A stretch of DNA of 6,839 bases from Acidobacteriota bacterium (GCA_005790265.1 SXVE01000595.1:1-6839), one strand, 5' to 3'. Shown: positions 1 through 5,429, numbered from the stretch's first letter. Notes: a model not told the origin generated them from the letters alone. Numbers and translations: made by a program.

Positions 1-322
1 AACCTTCGCCCAAATGTTCGATGTCCTGCCGCAGAATCCGCACGCACAACGAGTGAAAAGTCGTCACCAGCGGCGCGGATTGCATTTTCTGACCTTTCAT
101 CAGCGCCTCAACGCGCTCGCGCATTTCGCCCGCCGCTTTGTTGGTAAAAGTGACGGCGAGAATGTTATACGGCGCGACGCCTTTTTCGGCAATCAAATAC
201 GCAATGCGCACCGTAATCACGCGCGTTTTGACCGAACCGGCACCAGCCAAAATCAACAACGGACCTTCGGTAGTTTTAACCGCTTCGCGCTGCTGCGGAT
301 TAAGTGAATCGAGAATTTCCAT
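1..322 (-). CDS. uvrD: UvrD/PcrA-family superfamily 1 DNA helicase, N-terminal fragment
   Basis: Partial gene; only the first 107 residues are present and the rest lies beyond the left edge. UvrD/PcrA enzymes are 3'-5' ATP-driven DNA translocases acting in nucleotide-excision and mismatch repair and in clearing replication blocks. The visible order matches the family: a Q-motif region LNPQQREAV (residues 7-15), motif I (Walker A) at about 27-33, motif Ia AVTFTNKAAGEMRERV, and motif Ib TTFHSLCVRIL near the cut end. The ATG at 320-322 places the Q motif at the usual distance from the N-terminus. No strong Shine-Dalgarno is visible. Oddity: motif I reads GAGSVKT where the family has GAGSGKT, because codon 31 is GTC (Val) rather than a Gly codon. 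The family call is firm; whether it is UvrD, PcrA or a close paralogue cannot be decided from this fragment. Confidence 0.93.
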   Translation of the reverse strand, partial: MEILDSLNPQQREAVKTTEGPLLILAGAGSVKTRVITVRIAYLIAEKGVAPYNILAVTFTNKAAGEMRERVEALMKGQKMQSAPLVTTFHSLCVRILRQDIEHLGEG

Positions 323-345
323 AATGTTTTTTGAGCGAAAGTTCA

Positions 346-374
346 ATGGTAATTTTTTAACGGTGAACGGTCAA
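346..374 (-). promoter_or_regulatory. Candidate sigma-70-type promoter for the helicase gene
   Basis: Read on the minus strand, a TTGACC -35 box (369-374) is separated by exactly 17 bp from TACCAT (346-351), matching the consensus at 5/6 and 4/6 positions. Transcription would start near 339, giving a short leader of about 17 nt before the ATG. This rests on motif match and position only. Confidence 0.35.
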
Positions 375-459
375 AATGAATCGAAACAAAAAACAATCAA
401 CCACAGAAAGACAAGGCAGGAATCAAAAAAACATAATATCTTGCCTTTTTTGTTGTTAT

Positions 460-486
460 AAAAATCACGATTTTTTCGTGATTTTT
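460..486 (-). terminator. Rho-independent terminator of the hydrolase operon
   Basis: A perfect 11-bp inverted repeat, AAAAATCACGA (460-470) and TCGTGATTTTT (476-486), encloses a 5-nt loop. On the minus strand the hairpin begins about 19 nt after the stop codon of the 505-1062 gene and is followed by a T-rich tract (TTTTTATAACAACA), as expected of an intrinsic terminator for that operon. The A/T symmetry could let it work in both directions, but no plus-strand gene needs it here. Confidence 0.75.
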
Positions 487-504
487 CGCGGCTAATTATT
501 TCTT

Positions 505-1062
505 TTATTTAATCAGATTTTGAACTTCCTTAAATTGTTCGTGCTGTGCGTCGCGCAGTAATTCAAACAGCGCCATTTCGATAGTTGAAGGCACGACGCC
601 GTTTTGCGTCATTTTTTGGACGGCGGTTTCTTTGTCCTGCGTGAAACGCGAGCCGACGCAATCGGTCATCAAATGCACTTCGTAATTTTCGGTTAAAAGA
701 TCGTGCGCCGTTTGGTTGACGCAAATGTGCGTTTCGAGACCGCACAAAACGATTTGTGCCGCGCCGCTCGCGCGCAGTTTTTCGACGAATTCCGCCGCGC
801 CGCCCGCGCTGAACGCGGTTTTTTCGATGAATTCAAATCCTTCCGGCATCGAAAACAGTATTTCTTCAGCCGTTCTGCCCAAGCCCTGCGGATATTGTTC
901 GGTGATGAAAATCGGCAGATCGAGCATTTGAAAACCGCGCACGGCGATGGAAATGCGCGAAGCGATTTGCGGAAATTCCGGTATTGCCGAACGAAACGCT
1001 TCCTGCACGTCAACGACGACCAGCGCGGTTTTTTGAATATCTAAAATTTTCGGGTGTGCCAT
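505..1062 (-). CDS. Isochorismatase-family cysteine hydrolase (ISOC1/YcaC-like)
   Basis: A 185-residue cytosolic alpha/beta hydrolase of the isochorismatase superfamily, whose members hydrolyse C-N, amide or vinyl-ether bonds through an Asp-Lys-Cys triad. The triad is visible: D18 in VVDVQEAF, K81 in EKTAFS and C114 in GLETHICVNQTAHDL. A non-proline Glu-Thr precedes the H-I-C stretch, where the cis-peptide site normally lies. The QYPQGLGRT segment (about 56-64) and the GLETHICVNQT block resemble the ISOC1/ISOC2 and YcaC-like branch rather than true isochorismatases or nicotinamidases. It is complete at the family's usual size. It starts 7 nt after the upstream hydrolase's stop codon, with no clear Shine-Dalgarno in the gap, so co-transcription and possibly coupling are likely. 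The substrate cannot be predicted. Confidence 0.9.
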   Translation of the reverse strand: MAHPKILDIQKTALVVVDVQEAFRSAIPEFPQIASRISIAVRGFQMLDLPIFITEQYPQGLGRTAEEILFSMPEGFEFIEKTAFSAGGAAEFVEKLRASGAAQIVLCGLETHICVNQTAHDLLTENYEVHLMTDCVGSRFTQDKETAVQKMTQNGVVPSTIEMALFELLRDAQHEQFKEVQNLIK

Positions 1063-1069
1063 AAAAATT

Positions 1070-1720
1070 CTATTTTTGAATCGCCGGTTGCGCGCTCATT
1101 ATCGTTTGGGGTTTGTCCGAAGCTTCGTTTTGCATTTGTTCAAAATCAATTTCGCCGGACGGGCGCGTGTCGGCTTTGAGAATGGACTGCACGAATTCGA
1201 GCGTTTGTTCGTTTTGTTCGGTTTCGTTCGCCGCTACGCAGTCGCGCGGAACAATCAACCCGAAATCGCGCATATACGCGTCGTTCGCCGTAAAAAGAAT
1301 GCAGATATTTGTCGCGATGCCGGTCAAAATCAATGTTTCCGCGCCCAAATATTCAAGCAAAACTTCGAGCGTCGTCGAAAAAAAGGCGGAATGTTTCGGC
1401 TTTAAAACAAAATAATCTTCCTCGTCCGGTTTAAGTTGGCGCACAATCGGATGTCCGCGCACCGATTCGTCGGCGCAGTGTTCGAGCACTTTGGTAAAAT
1501 CCGATTGCCATTTTCCAAAGTTATCATTAACGTAAACGACCGGAATTTTCGAGCGCCGGGCTTTTTCGATCAGGCTTTTGATGTTTTCGACAATCGGCTG
1601 CGTGTTGGCAAACAGCTTTTCGCCGTCCTCGAATTCAAAATCCGAAATCATATCAATAATCAACAGCGCAAATTTCGATTTGTCCGGCGCACTGCCGTGA
1701 AGGTCTTCATTTTTCGGCAT
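1070..1720 (-). CDS. Second isochorismatase-family cysteine hydrolase
   Basis: A 216-residue protein with the same fold and triad: D23 in LLIIDMISDF, K109 in KPKHSAF and C140 in GIATNICILFTANDA. This block is typical of the branch of bacterial cysteine hydrolases often annotated simply as isochorismatase family. It is clearly a different branch from the downstream neighbour, since the catalytic blocks share only the triad pattern, so the pair is not a recent duplication. After the catalytic core, about 35 C-terminal residues (from roughly 180) are polar, glutamine-rich and probably disordered. The ATG at 1718-1720 has an AGGTGGAG Shine-Dalgarno just upstream. The start lies inside the last codons of the upstream small gene (14-nt overlap), which suggests translational coupling. 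The substrate is unknown. Confidence 0.88.
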   Translation of the reverse strand: MPKNEDLHGSAPDKSKFALLIIDMISDFEFEDGEKLFANTQPIVENIKSLIEKARRSKIPVVYVNDNFGKWQSDFTKVLEHCADESVRGHPIVRQLKPDEEDYFVLKPKHSAFFSTTLEVLLEYLGAETLILTGIATNICILFTANDAYMRDFGLIVPRDCVAANETEQNEQTLEFVQSILKADTRPSGEIDFEQMQNEASDKPQTIMSAQPAIQK

Positions 1721-1883
1721 ACTCCACCTTTTCTCGTCGTTTTTTTTCGATTTCTTTTTGCCGTTCGGCTTTTTCCCGTTTGAATGTTCGCACGAAGAAA
1801 AAGACGGCGACGCCGCATCCGAGACAGATTAACAGCATCATCGCGGCGATAAAATAGATTTCAGCGAGCGAAGAATTAGTCAT
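1707..1883 (-). CDS. Small single-pass membrane protein of unknown function (58 aa)
   Basis: A short open frame that I do not recognise as a named family. It begins MTNSSLAEIYFIAAMMLL and has one strongly hydrophobic helix at about residues 9-31, including two cysteines (C20, C23). A very charged tail follows (about 32-58, rich in K, E and R), likely a cytosolic amphipathic or coiled helix; the positive charge after the helix predicts N-out/C-in. The last 14 nt overlap the start of the downstream hydrolase, whose Shine-Dalgarno lies inside this frame. The tight overlap and protein-like composition (hydrophobic block, then a K/E/R block) support a real gene. No clear Shine-Dalgarno precedes its ATG. 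It could anchor or recruit one of the hydrolases, but that is speculation. The size recalls CcmD-like accessory proteins, but no cytochrome-maturation genes are nearby. Confidence 0.6.
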   Translation of the reverse strand: MTNSSLAEIYFIAAMMLLICLGCGVAVFFFVRTFKREKAERQKEIEKKRREKVEYAEK

Positions 1884-1891
1884 ATACCAAA

Positions 1892-1920
1892 AGTTTAACT
1901 GAAGTTTTCATCGAAGACAA
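1892..1920 (-). promoter_or_regulatory. Candidate promoter of the small membrane protein/hydrolase operon
   Basis: On the minus strand, TTGTCT (1915-1920) and TAAACT (1892-1897) are spaced by 17 bp, each matching the consensus at 4 of 6 positions. The predicted transcription start, near 1885, would fall only about 2 nt before the ATG at 1883. That would give an essentially leaderless mRNA and fits the absence of a Shine-Dalgarno. Weak evidence. Confidence 0.25.
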
Positions 1921-1970
1921 AACGTTACTTTTTCAGTTTGCGCCGTTCGCTTCGGCTTTGTTTCGGCGAA

Positions 1971-1976
1971 TAAAAT
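1971..1976 (+). promoter_or_regulatory. Possible -10 box (TAAAAT) upstream of the secreted protease gene
   Basis: TAAAAT matches the TATAAT consensus at 5 of 6 positions, but no convincing -35 element lies 16-18 bp upstream. A second candidate -10, TATACT at 2016-2021, would start transcription near 2028 and serve the preferred ATG at 2043 with a 15-nt leader; it also lacks a good -35. Either or neither may be used. Confidence 0.2.
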
Positions 1977-2042
1977 ACGTTGATGCAACCGTATAAATTT
2001 TTATTCATCAAAGACTATACTTGTTTTGCCCGCCGGTATTTT

Positions 2043-4019
2043 ATGACGTTTTTTCGCAGAATCGGTTTCGCTTTGACGGTCGCTTTGATTTTTTTGAGCG
2101 CGGCGCAAATTTCCGCGCGCGCTCAAGATCAATGGATTTCCGTTAAATCGGAAAACTTTCGCATCGTCGGCAACGCGAGCGAAGCGAATCTGAGCGAAAC
2201 GGCGCGGCGGCTCGAACATTTCCGCGCTGTTTTCACGCGATTTTTTAACGAATTAAATTTCGTTTCGCCGATTCCGACAATCGTCGTTGTTTTCAAAGAT
2301 GAAAAGACGTTTGAAAATTTTCGACCGCTCAATGAGGACGGCAGCCGCCGCGATTACGTCGCCGGTTATTTTTTGCCGGGAAAAGATGTTAATTACATTG
2401 TTTTGGCGGCGAACGGCGAGCAATCTTTTGCGACAATCTACCACGAATACGTTCACTTTTTAATTGATAACACGCTCGGACGAACGAACATTCCGCCATG
2501 GTTTAACGAAGGATTTGCCGAGTACGGCGAACAGTTTACGGTCGGGGAAAATCGCCGCGCGCAATTCGGCGCGACGAATCGAGCGCATCTGGCGCTTTTG
2601 CAAAAAAGCGGATTGATGGCTTTCGACAAGTTTTTCGCGATGGATTATTACACGCTCAACCGTCAGCCGAAGGAAAACGTCGTCGGTTTTTACGCGCAGG
2701 CGTGGGCGCTGACGCATTTTTTGATGCAGCGCGACGACGAAAGAAAAACGCAGAATGTCTATAAATTCGGAAAACTTCTGCTCGGCGGAAAATCTCACAA
2801 AGAGGCTTTTGCCGAAGTTTTTCAAACCGATTACGCCCAGATGGAAGCTGAATTGAAAAAATATCTGGAGCGCAAATCGCTGCCGACGTTTGCGGTCGGA
2901 GCCGAACAAACGTTTTCGGTTGAACCGACGAAAACGCAGACGATTTTGCTGACCGAAGCGGACGGAAAAACGATTCAGGGCGACGTGTTGTTTCATCAGC
3001 GGCGAACAGCTGAAGCGCGAAATTATTTGCGCGCGGCGCTCGCGCTCGATCCGGAATTAAGCTCGGCAAACAGAATTTCCGGACTTTTGGAAATGCAGGA
3101 AAAAAACTTTGCCGACGCGGAAAAATTTCTCGAAAAAGCCGTGCGCGCCGACGCGGAAAATTATCTGGCGCATTATTCTTACGCGTATGCTTTGAGCCGC
3201 AACGGAATGACGGATTTCGGATTCGTCGTCGGTTACAACGCCGCTTACGCCGAAAAAATCCGCGCGCATCTGCGCAAATCCATCCGGCTCAATCCGCAAT
3301 TCGCCGAATCTTATCAGCTTTACGCGTTTATCAACGCCGTGCGCAACGAAAATATTGATGAAGGTTTGGCGATGATTAATAAAGCGCTGCAAATCGCGCC
3401 GGGCAACCAAACTTATCAGCTGCGCGTTGCGGAACTATTGATGCGCCAGGAAAATTTCGCCGAAACGCGCCGCATCGCGCAAAAAATCATCGCGACTGCT
3501 TCCGACGACCAGTTGAAATTATATGCGCAGGGCGTTTTGAATCAGGCGAATGCGTGGGAAGCGCAGCTCGAAGACCTTAAAAACGACCGGAAACGTGAGC
3601 AAAATCCGGCGGTCACCGATGTAATTTTGAGCGAAGAAGAAATCGCGCGTTTAAATGAAATCGCGCTGCTGCAATCGCTTAATGAATCGCTGCGGCGTCC
3701 GAAAATCGGAGAAAAGCGCGTGCTCGGTTATTTGACGAAAGTGGATTGCGCCGATGACGCGGTTTTTTATTCGGTCAAAGTCGGCGGCACATCGCTGAAA
3801 TTAAAAAGCGATTCGGTCGGCGATGTCGCTTTGATAAATTTCGCGCCCGATCACGGAAAATCGCAAATCGGCTGCGAAACGGTTAAAAGCGAACTTTACG
3901 CCGTCGTTACTTTTCGACCGAACGAGGAAAATCGCGGCGAAATCGCGGGCGAAACGATTTCCATCGAATTCGTTCCGGCGAAATTCAAATTAATCGAACC
4001 GGAAGCGATTAAAAAATAA
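2043..4019 (+). CDS. Exported zinc metalloprotease-like protein with TPR repeats (peptidase MA-like/DUF1570 type)
   Basis: A 658-residue protein. It begins with a classic signal peptide: MTFFRR, a hydrophobic core and an ARA|QDQ cleavage site after residue 27, so it is probably periplasmic or secreted. The frame extends upstream to a TTG at 1980 and an ATG at 1983, but those starts would bury the signal peptide, so 2043 is preferred. Residues about 30-280 form a gluzincin-like domain: HEYVH (134-138) supplies two zinc ligands and the catalytic Glu135, and E156 in WFNEGFAEY is the expected third ligand. All key residues are intact. Residues about 310-490 contain four to five TPR-like units with alanine-rich helices, for example KNFADAEKFLEKAVRADAEN. 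The C-terminal part (about 555-650) looks like a separate beta-rich domain with C568 and C611. The substrate is unknown; the TPRs suggest partner binding. It is a single gene, divergent from the hydrolase operon. Confidence 0.85.
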   Translation: MTFFRRIGFALTVALIFLSAAQISARAQDQWISVKSENFRIVGNASEANLSETARRLEHFRAVFTRFFNELNFVSPIPTIVVVFKDEKTFENFRPLNEDGSRRDYVAGYFLPGKDVNYIVLAANGEQSFATIYHEYVHFLIDNTLGRTNIPPWFNEGFAEYGEQFTVGENRRAQFGATNRAHLALLQKSGLMAFDKFFAMDYYTLNRQPKENVVGFYAQAWALTHFLMQRDDERKTQNVYKFGKLLLGGKSHKEAFAEVFQTDYAQMEAELKKYLERKSLPTFAVGAEQTFSVEPTKTQTILLTEADGKTIQGDVLFHQRRTAEARNYLRAALALDPELSSANRISGLLEMQEKNFADAEKFLEKAVRADAENYLAHYSYAYALSRNGMTDFGFVVGYNAAYAEKIRAHLRKSIRLNPQFAESYQLYAFINAVRNENIDEGLAMINKALQIAPGNQTYQLRVAELLMRQENFAETRRIAQKIIATASDDQLKLYAQGVLNQANAWEAQLEDLKNDRKREQNPAVTDVILSEEEIARLNEIALLQSLNESLRRPKIGEKRVLGYLTKVDCADDAVFYSVKVGGTSLKLKSDSVGDVALINFAPDHGKSQIGCETVKSELYAVVTFRPNEENRGEIAGETISIEFVPAKFKLIEPEAIKK

Positions 4020-4077
4020 AAAGGCGGCAAGCTATCTTAAAAATACCAAATGACAAATTATTTATAAATATTTTTCA

Positions 4078-4108
4078 CCGCCGCGACGCAGAGGCGGACA
4101 GTTTTTTT
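4078..4108 (+). terminator. Possible intrinsic terminator after the secreted protease gene
   Basis: CCGCC (4078-4082) can pair with GGCGG (4093-4097) across a 10-nt loop, followed after four bases by seven T residues (4102-4108). It lies about 60 nt past the stop codon at 4019. The stem is short, and the left arm can alternatively pair with the longer right arm at 4119-4141. Confidence 0.35.
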
Positions 4109-4141
4109 ATCAATTTACTCCGCGTCTCCGCGGCGCGGCGG
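4078..4141. repeat. GC-rich imperfect inverted repeat between convergent genes
   Basis: The left arm (4078-4098, starting CCGCCGCG and containing GACGCAGAGGCGGA) is an imperfect reverse complement of the right arm (4119-4141, TCCGCGTCTCC then GCGGCGCGGCGG). The outer 8 bp are perfect and the interior has small bulges. About 20 nt of AT-rich sequence forms the loop. It stands out from the AT-rich gap of 4020-4210, which otherwise holds nothing I can identify. It looks like a dispersed intergenic palindrome of the GACGCAGAG/CTCCGCGTC type and could act as a two-way transcription barrier between convergent genes. Confidence 0.6.
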
Positions 4142-4210
4142 TACATCGGTGTTTTTGCGGTAACCTGTAATTTAATTTGAGCGAGATAACAAAGATTGTT
4201 TCGCTGATTT

Positions 4211-4660
4211 TCAGCTCGGTGCTTGATTTTCCGGGAAAGAGTTCTCGTCCGGTTTTTCCTCGGACAAAAGCATATTTTTGTAGATCTCCGGCAGACTGCG
4301 AACTTTTTTATCGTTGTCCGTAACGAGATGAAGAGTTTCTCCTTCAGCGAGAATTACTTGATCGGACGCCCGAAAAATTTCGTAGATAAACCGCAGCGAG
4401 CGACTGCGCACTTCGGCAACTTTGGTGCGAACGACCAAAACGTCATCATAAAAAGCGGGCGATTTGTAGCGGCAGTAAATTTCGGCGACGACCATCAGCG
4501 CGTTGTCTTTTTCTTCCATTTCCTTGTAGGAAAAATTGCGCGCGCGGCAAAATTCGCTTCTGCCGAATTCAAACCAGACCAAATAATTGGAATGATGAAC
4601 GATGCCCATTTTGTCGGTTTCGGCGTAACGGACGCGGACTTCTGTTTCGTGCCAATCCAT
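4211..4660 (-). CDS. ybgC: YbgC/FadM-type acyl-CoA thioesterase (hot-dog fold)
   Basis: A 149-residue cytosolic thioesterase of the 4-hydroxybenzoyl-CoA thioesterase/YbgC family, which hydrolyses acyl-CoA (or acyl-ACP) thioesters; in some bacteria YbgC is linked to the Tol-Pal system. The signature is clear near the N-terminus: VRYAETDKMGIVHHSNYLVWFEFGR, interrupted here at no point, with D16 as the expected catalytic residue, H23 and N25 in HHSNY, and E31 in the central helix. The frame stays open 12 codons further upstream, but that extension is encoded by the 7-bp repeats, so the ATG at 4658-4660, directly before DWHETEVRVRYAETD, is preferred. No Shine-Dalgarno is visible and the leader is repeat-derived. 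The last 15 or so residues are acidic and polar, outside the fold. The tRNA-Gln gene lies 84 nt upstream on the same strand. No tol-pal genes are in view, so the physiological substrate is open. Confidence 0.88.
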   Translation of the reverse strand: MDWHETEVRVRYAETDKMGIVHHSNYLVWFEFGRSEFCRARNFSYKEMEEKDNALMVVAEIYCRYKSPAFYDDVLVVRTKVAEVRSRSLRFIYEIFRASDQVILAEGETLHLVTDNDKKVRSLPEIYKNMLLSEEKPDENSFPENQAPS

Positions 4661-4667
4661 AGATTTA

Positions 4668-4731
4668 GTAAGCGGTAAGCAGTGAGCGGTAAGCACGACA
4701 GAATTTTACTGCCCATTGCTTACCGCTCGCT
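4668..4731. repeat. 7-bp tandem repeats forming an inverted repeat between tRNA-Gln and ybgC
   Basis: Consecutive heptamers AGCGGTA (4671-4677), AGCAGTG (4678-4684) and AGCGGTA (4685-4691) are followed by the partial unit AGCACG. A reverse-complement copy, TGCTTACCGCTCGCT, lies at 4717-4731. The segment 4681-4695 pairs with 4717-4731 over 15 positions with one mismatch or wobble, leaving a 21-nt loop. The pattern resembles the short tandemly repeated heptamers found between genes in several bacterial groups. No T-run follows on the minus strand, so it is not an intrinsic terminator. In the minus-strand transcript it would sit in the ybgC leader or the tRNA trailer. Confidence 0.7.
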
Positions 4732-4744
4732 ATTAAAATCTTTT

Positions 4745-4818
4745 TGGCTGGGAGACAGGGATTCGAACCCCGATAGGCAGATCCAGAAACTGCAGTCCTA
4801 CCATTAGACGATCTCCCA
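4745..4818 (-). tRNA. trnQ: tRNA-Gln (anticodon CTG)
   Basis: A 74-nt tRNA with encoded CCA. The acceptor stem is perfect (TGGGAGA with TCTCCCA), the discriminator is G, and CCA follows (4747-4745). The D arm has the 3-bp stem GTC/GAC and a loop with GG, typical of glutamine tRNAs. The anticodon arm is GCAGT-TTCTGGA-TCTGC, giving T33 and anticodon CTG, which reads CAG codons. A 4-nt variable loop (CTAT) precedes the T arm CGGGG-TTCGAAT-CCCTG. The acceptor T1-A72 pair, TC at 8-9 and G73 match glutamine identity in bacterial tRNA-Gln. The last anticodon-stem pair (31-39) is T-T, a minor irregularity. Confidence 0.95.
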
Positions 4819-4830
4819 GCAAGAATTCCT

Positions 4831-4859
4831 ATTTTCCAAGCTAAAACTATGAATGTCAA
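4831..4859 (-). promoter_or_regulatory. Promoter of the tRNA-Gln gene
   Basis: On the minus strand a perfect TTGACA -35 box (4854-4859) is followed after exactly 17 bp by GAAAAT (4831-4836), a 4/6 match to the -10 consensus. Transcription would start about 5 nt before the mature tRNA 5' end, a normal distance for a stable RNA gene. The promoter lies in the 98-bp divergent gap shared with smpB. Confidence 0.6.
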
Positions 4860-4916
4860 ATGATTCGACCGAATTTTACTTGCTTGTTTGCGCGCGGAAA
4901 GGCAAAATTAAAATTT

Positions 4917-5375
4917 ATGTCAAACGATAAAGACATCATCAACAATCGTCACGCCTATCACGAATATCACATTCTCGACACTTACGAAGCCGGAATCGTT
5001 TTGCAGGGCACGGAAGTCAAAAGCATAATGAGCGCGCGAATTCAGCTGAAAGATTGCTACGTCGGCGTGCGCGACGGCGAATTGTGGCTTTTTAATGCGC
5101 ATATTTCGCCGTATTCGCACGGCAATAAACAGAATCACGAGCCGCTGCGCACGCGAAAACTTTTGCTCCACCGGCGCGAAATCGAAAAACTTGAACGCGA
5201 AACCGTCGTTAAAGGAATGACGCTTGTCGCGACGAGAATTTACTGGAAAAACGGACGCATTAAATTTGAAATCGGCGTCGCCAAAGGTAAAAAACTCTAT
5301 GACAAACGCGACGCGGTCAAAGAGCGGACAATCGAAAAGGAAACGCGCCAACAGTTGAAAGAAAACACGAGATAA
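4917..5375 (+). CDS. smpB: SsrA (tmRNA)-binding protein SmpB
   Basis: A 152-residue cytosolic protein that binds tmRNA and delivers it to stalled ribosomes for trans-translation. Family landmarks run the full length: an N-terminal NRHAYHEYHILDTYEAGI segment, GTEVKSIMSARIQLKDCYV (about 31-49), then the HISPYSHGN and EPLRTRKLLLHRREI regions, GRIKFEIGVAKGKKLYDKRD, and a basic C-terminal tail (KERTIEKETRQQLKENTR) that enters the mRNA channel. The frame is open to an ATG at 4860, but the extra 19 residues have no counterpart in SmpB, and the ATG at 4917 gives the standard length. A purine-rich GGAAAGG lies 14 nt upstream, further than usual, so the ribosome-binding site is weak. The tmRNA gene is not in this window. 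Divergent from tRNA-Gln; pepA follows 54 nt downstream on the same strand. Confidence 0.95.
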   Translation: MSNDKDIINNRHAYHEYHILDTYEAGIVLQGTEVKSIMSARIQLKDCYVGVRDGELWLFNAHISPYSHGNKQNHEPLRTRKLLLHRREIEKLERETVVKGMTLVATRIYWKNGRIKFEIGVAKGKKLYDKRDAVKERTIEKETRQQLKENTR

Positions 5376-5411
5376 GTTATAGATATATCAGGCTTTTGCG
5401 GGAAAAATTAT

Positions 5412-5416
5412 AAGGA
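5412..5416 (+). promoter_or_regulatory. Ribosome-binding site of pepA (AAGGA)
   Basis: AAGGA is the only Shine-Dalgarno-like motif before the pepA ATG. The 13-nt spacer is long and consists almost wholly of A residues, including eight A's running into the start codon. It supports the ATG at 5430 as the start. Confidence 0.45.
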
Positions 5417-5429
5417 AAAAAGAAAAAAA

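Noticed and set aside
404..416. ACCACAGAAAGAC resembling the start of dispersed ACCACAGAGACACAGAG-type intergenic repeats
   Set aside because: Only a short degenerate match with no second copy in this window; not enough to call a repeat.
413..447. A weak hairpin (GGCAGGA with TCTTGCC) followed by six T's on the plus strand
   Set aside because: The stem is short with a G-T pair and a long A-rich loop, and no plus-strand gene lies upstream to be terminated. The nearby perfect hairpin at 460-486 explains the locus better.
14..461. Two plus-strand frames overlapping the helicase fragment and the following gap
   Set aside because: The minus strand encodes conserved helicase motifs through 322, and the remainder is AT-rich intergenic sequence with a promoter-like site and terminator.
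2460..2996. A long minus-strand open frame (178 codons) inside the secreted protease gene
   Set aside because: It is antisense to a gene with clear domains, and its arginine- and phenylalanine-rich translation shows no family features. It arises from the codon bias of the real gene.
4203..4215. Small palindrome GCTGATTTTCAGC over the ybgC stop codon
   Set aside because: A 5-bp stem with a 3-nt loop and no T-run on the relevant strand; likely chance.
4223..4678. A 151-codon plus-strand frame opposite ybgC
   Set aside because: It mirrors the thioesterase gene; the minus-strand frame has the full hot-dog signature and this one has none.
4860..4916. Upstream start giving SmpB 19 extra N-terminal residues
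   Set aside because: The extra residues do not resemble SmpB and overlap the tRNA promoter region; the ATG at 4917 gives the family's standard length.
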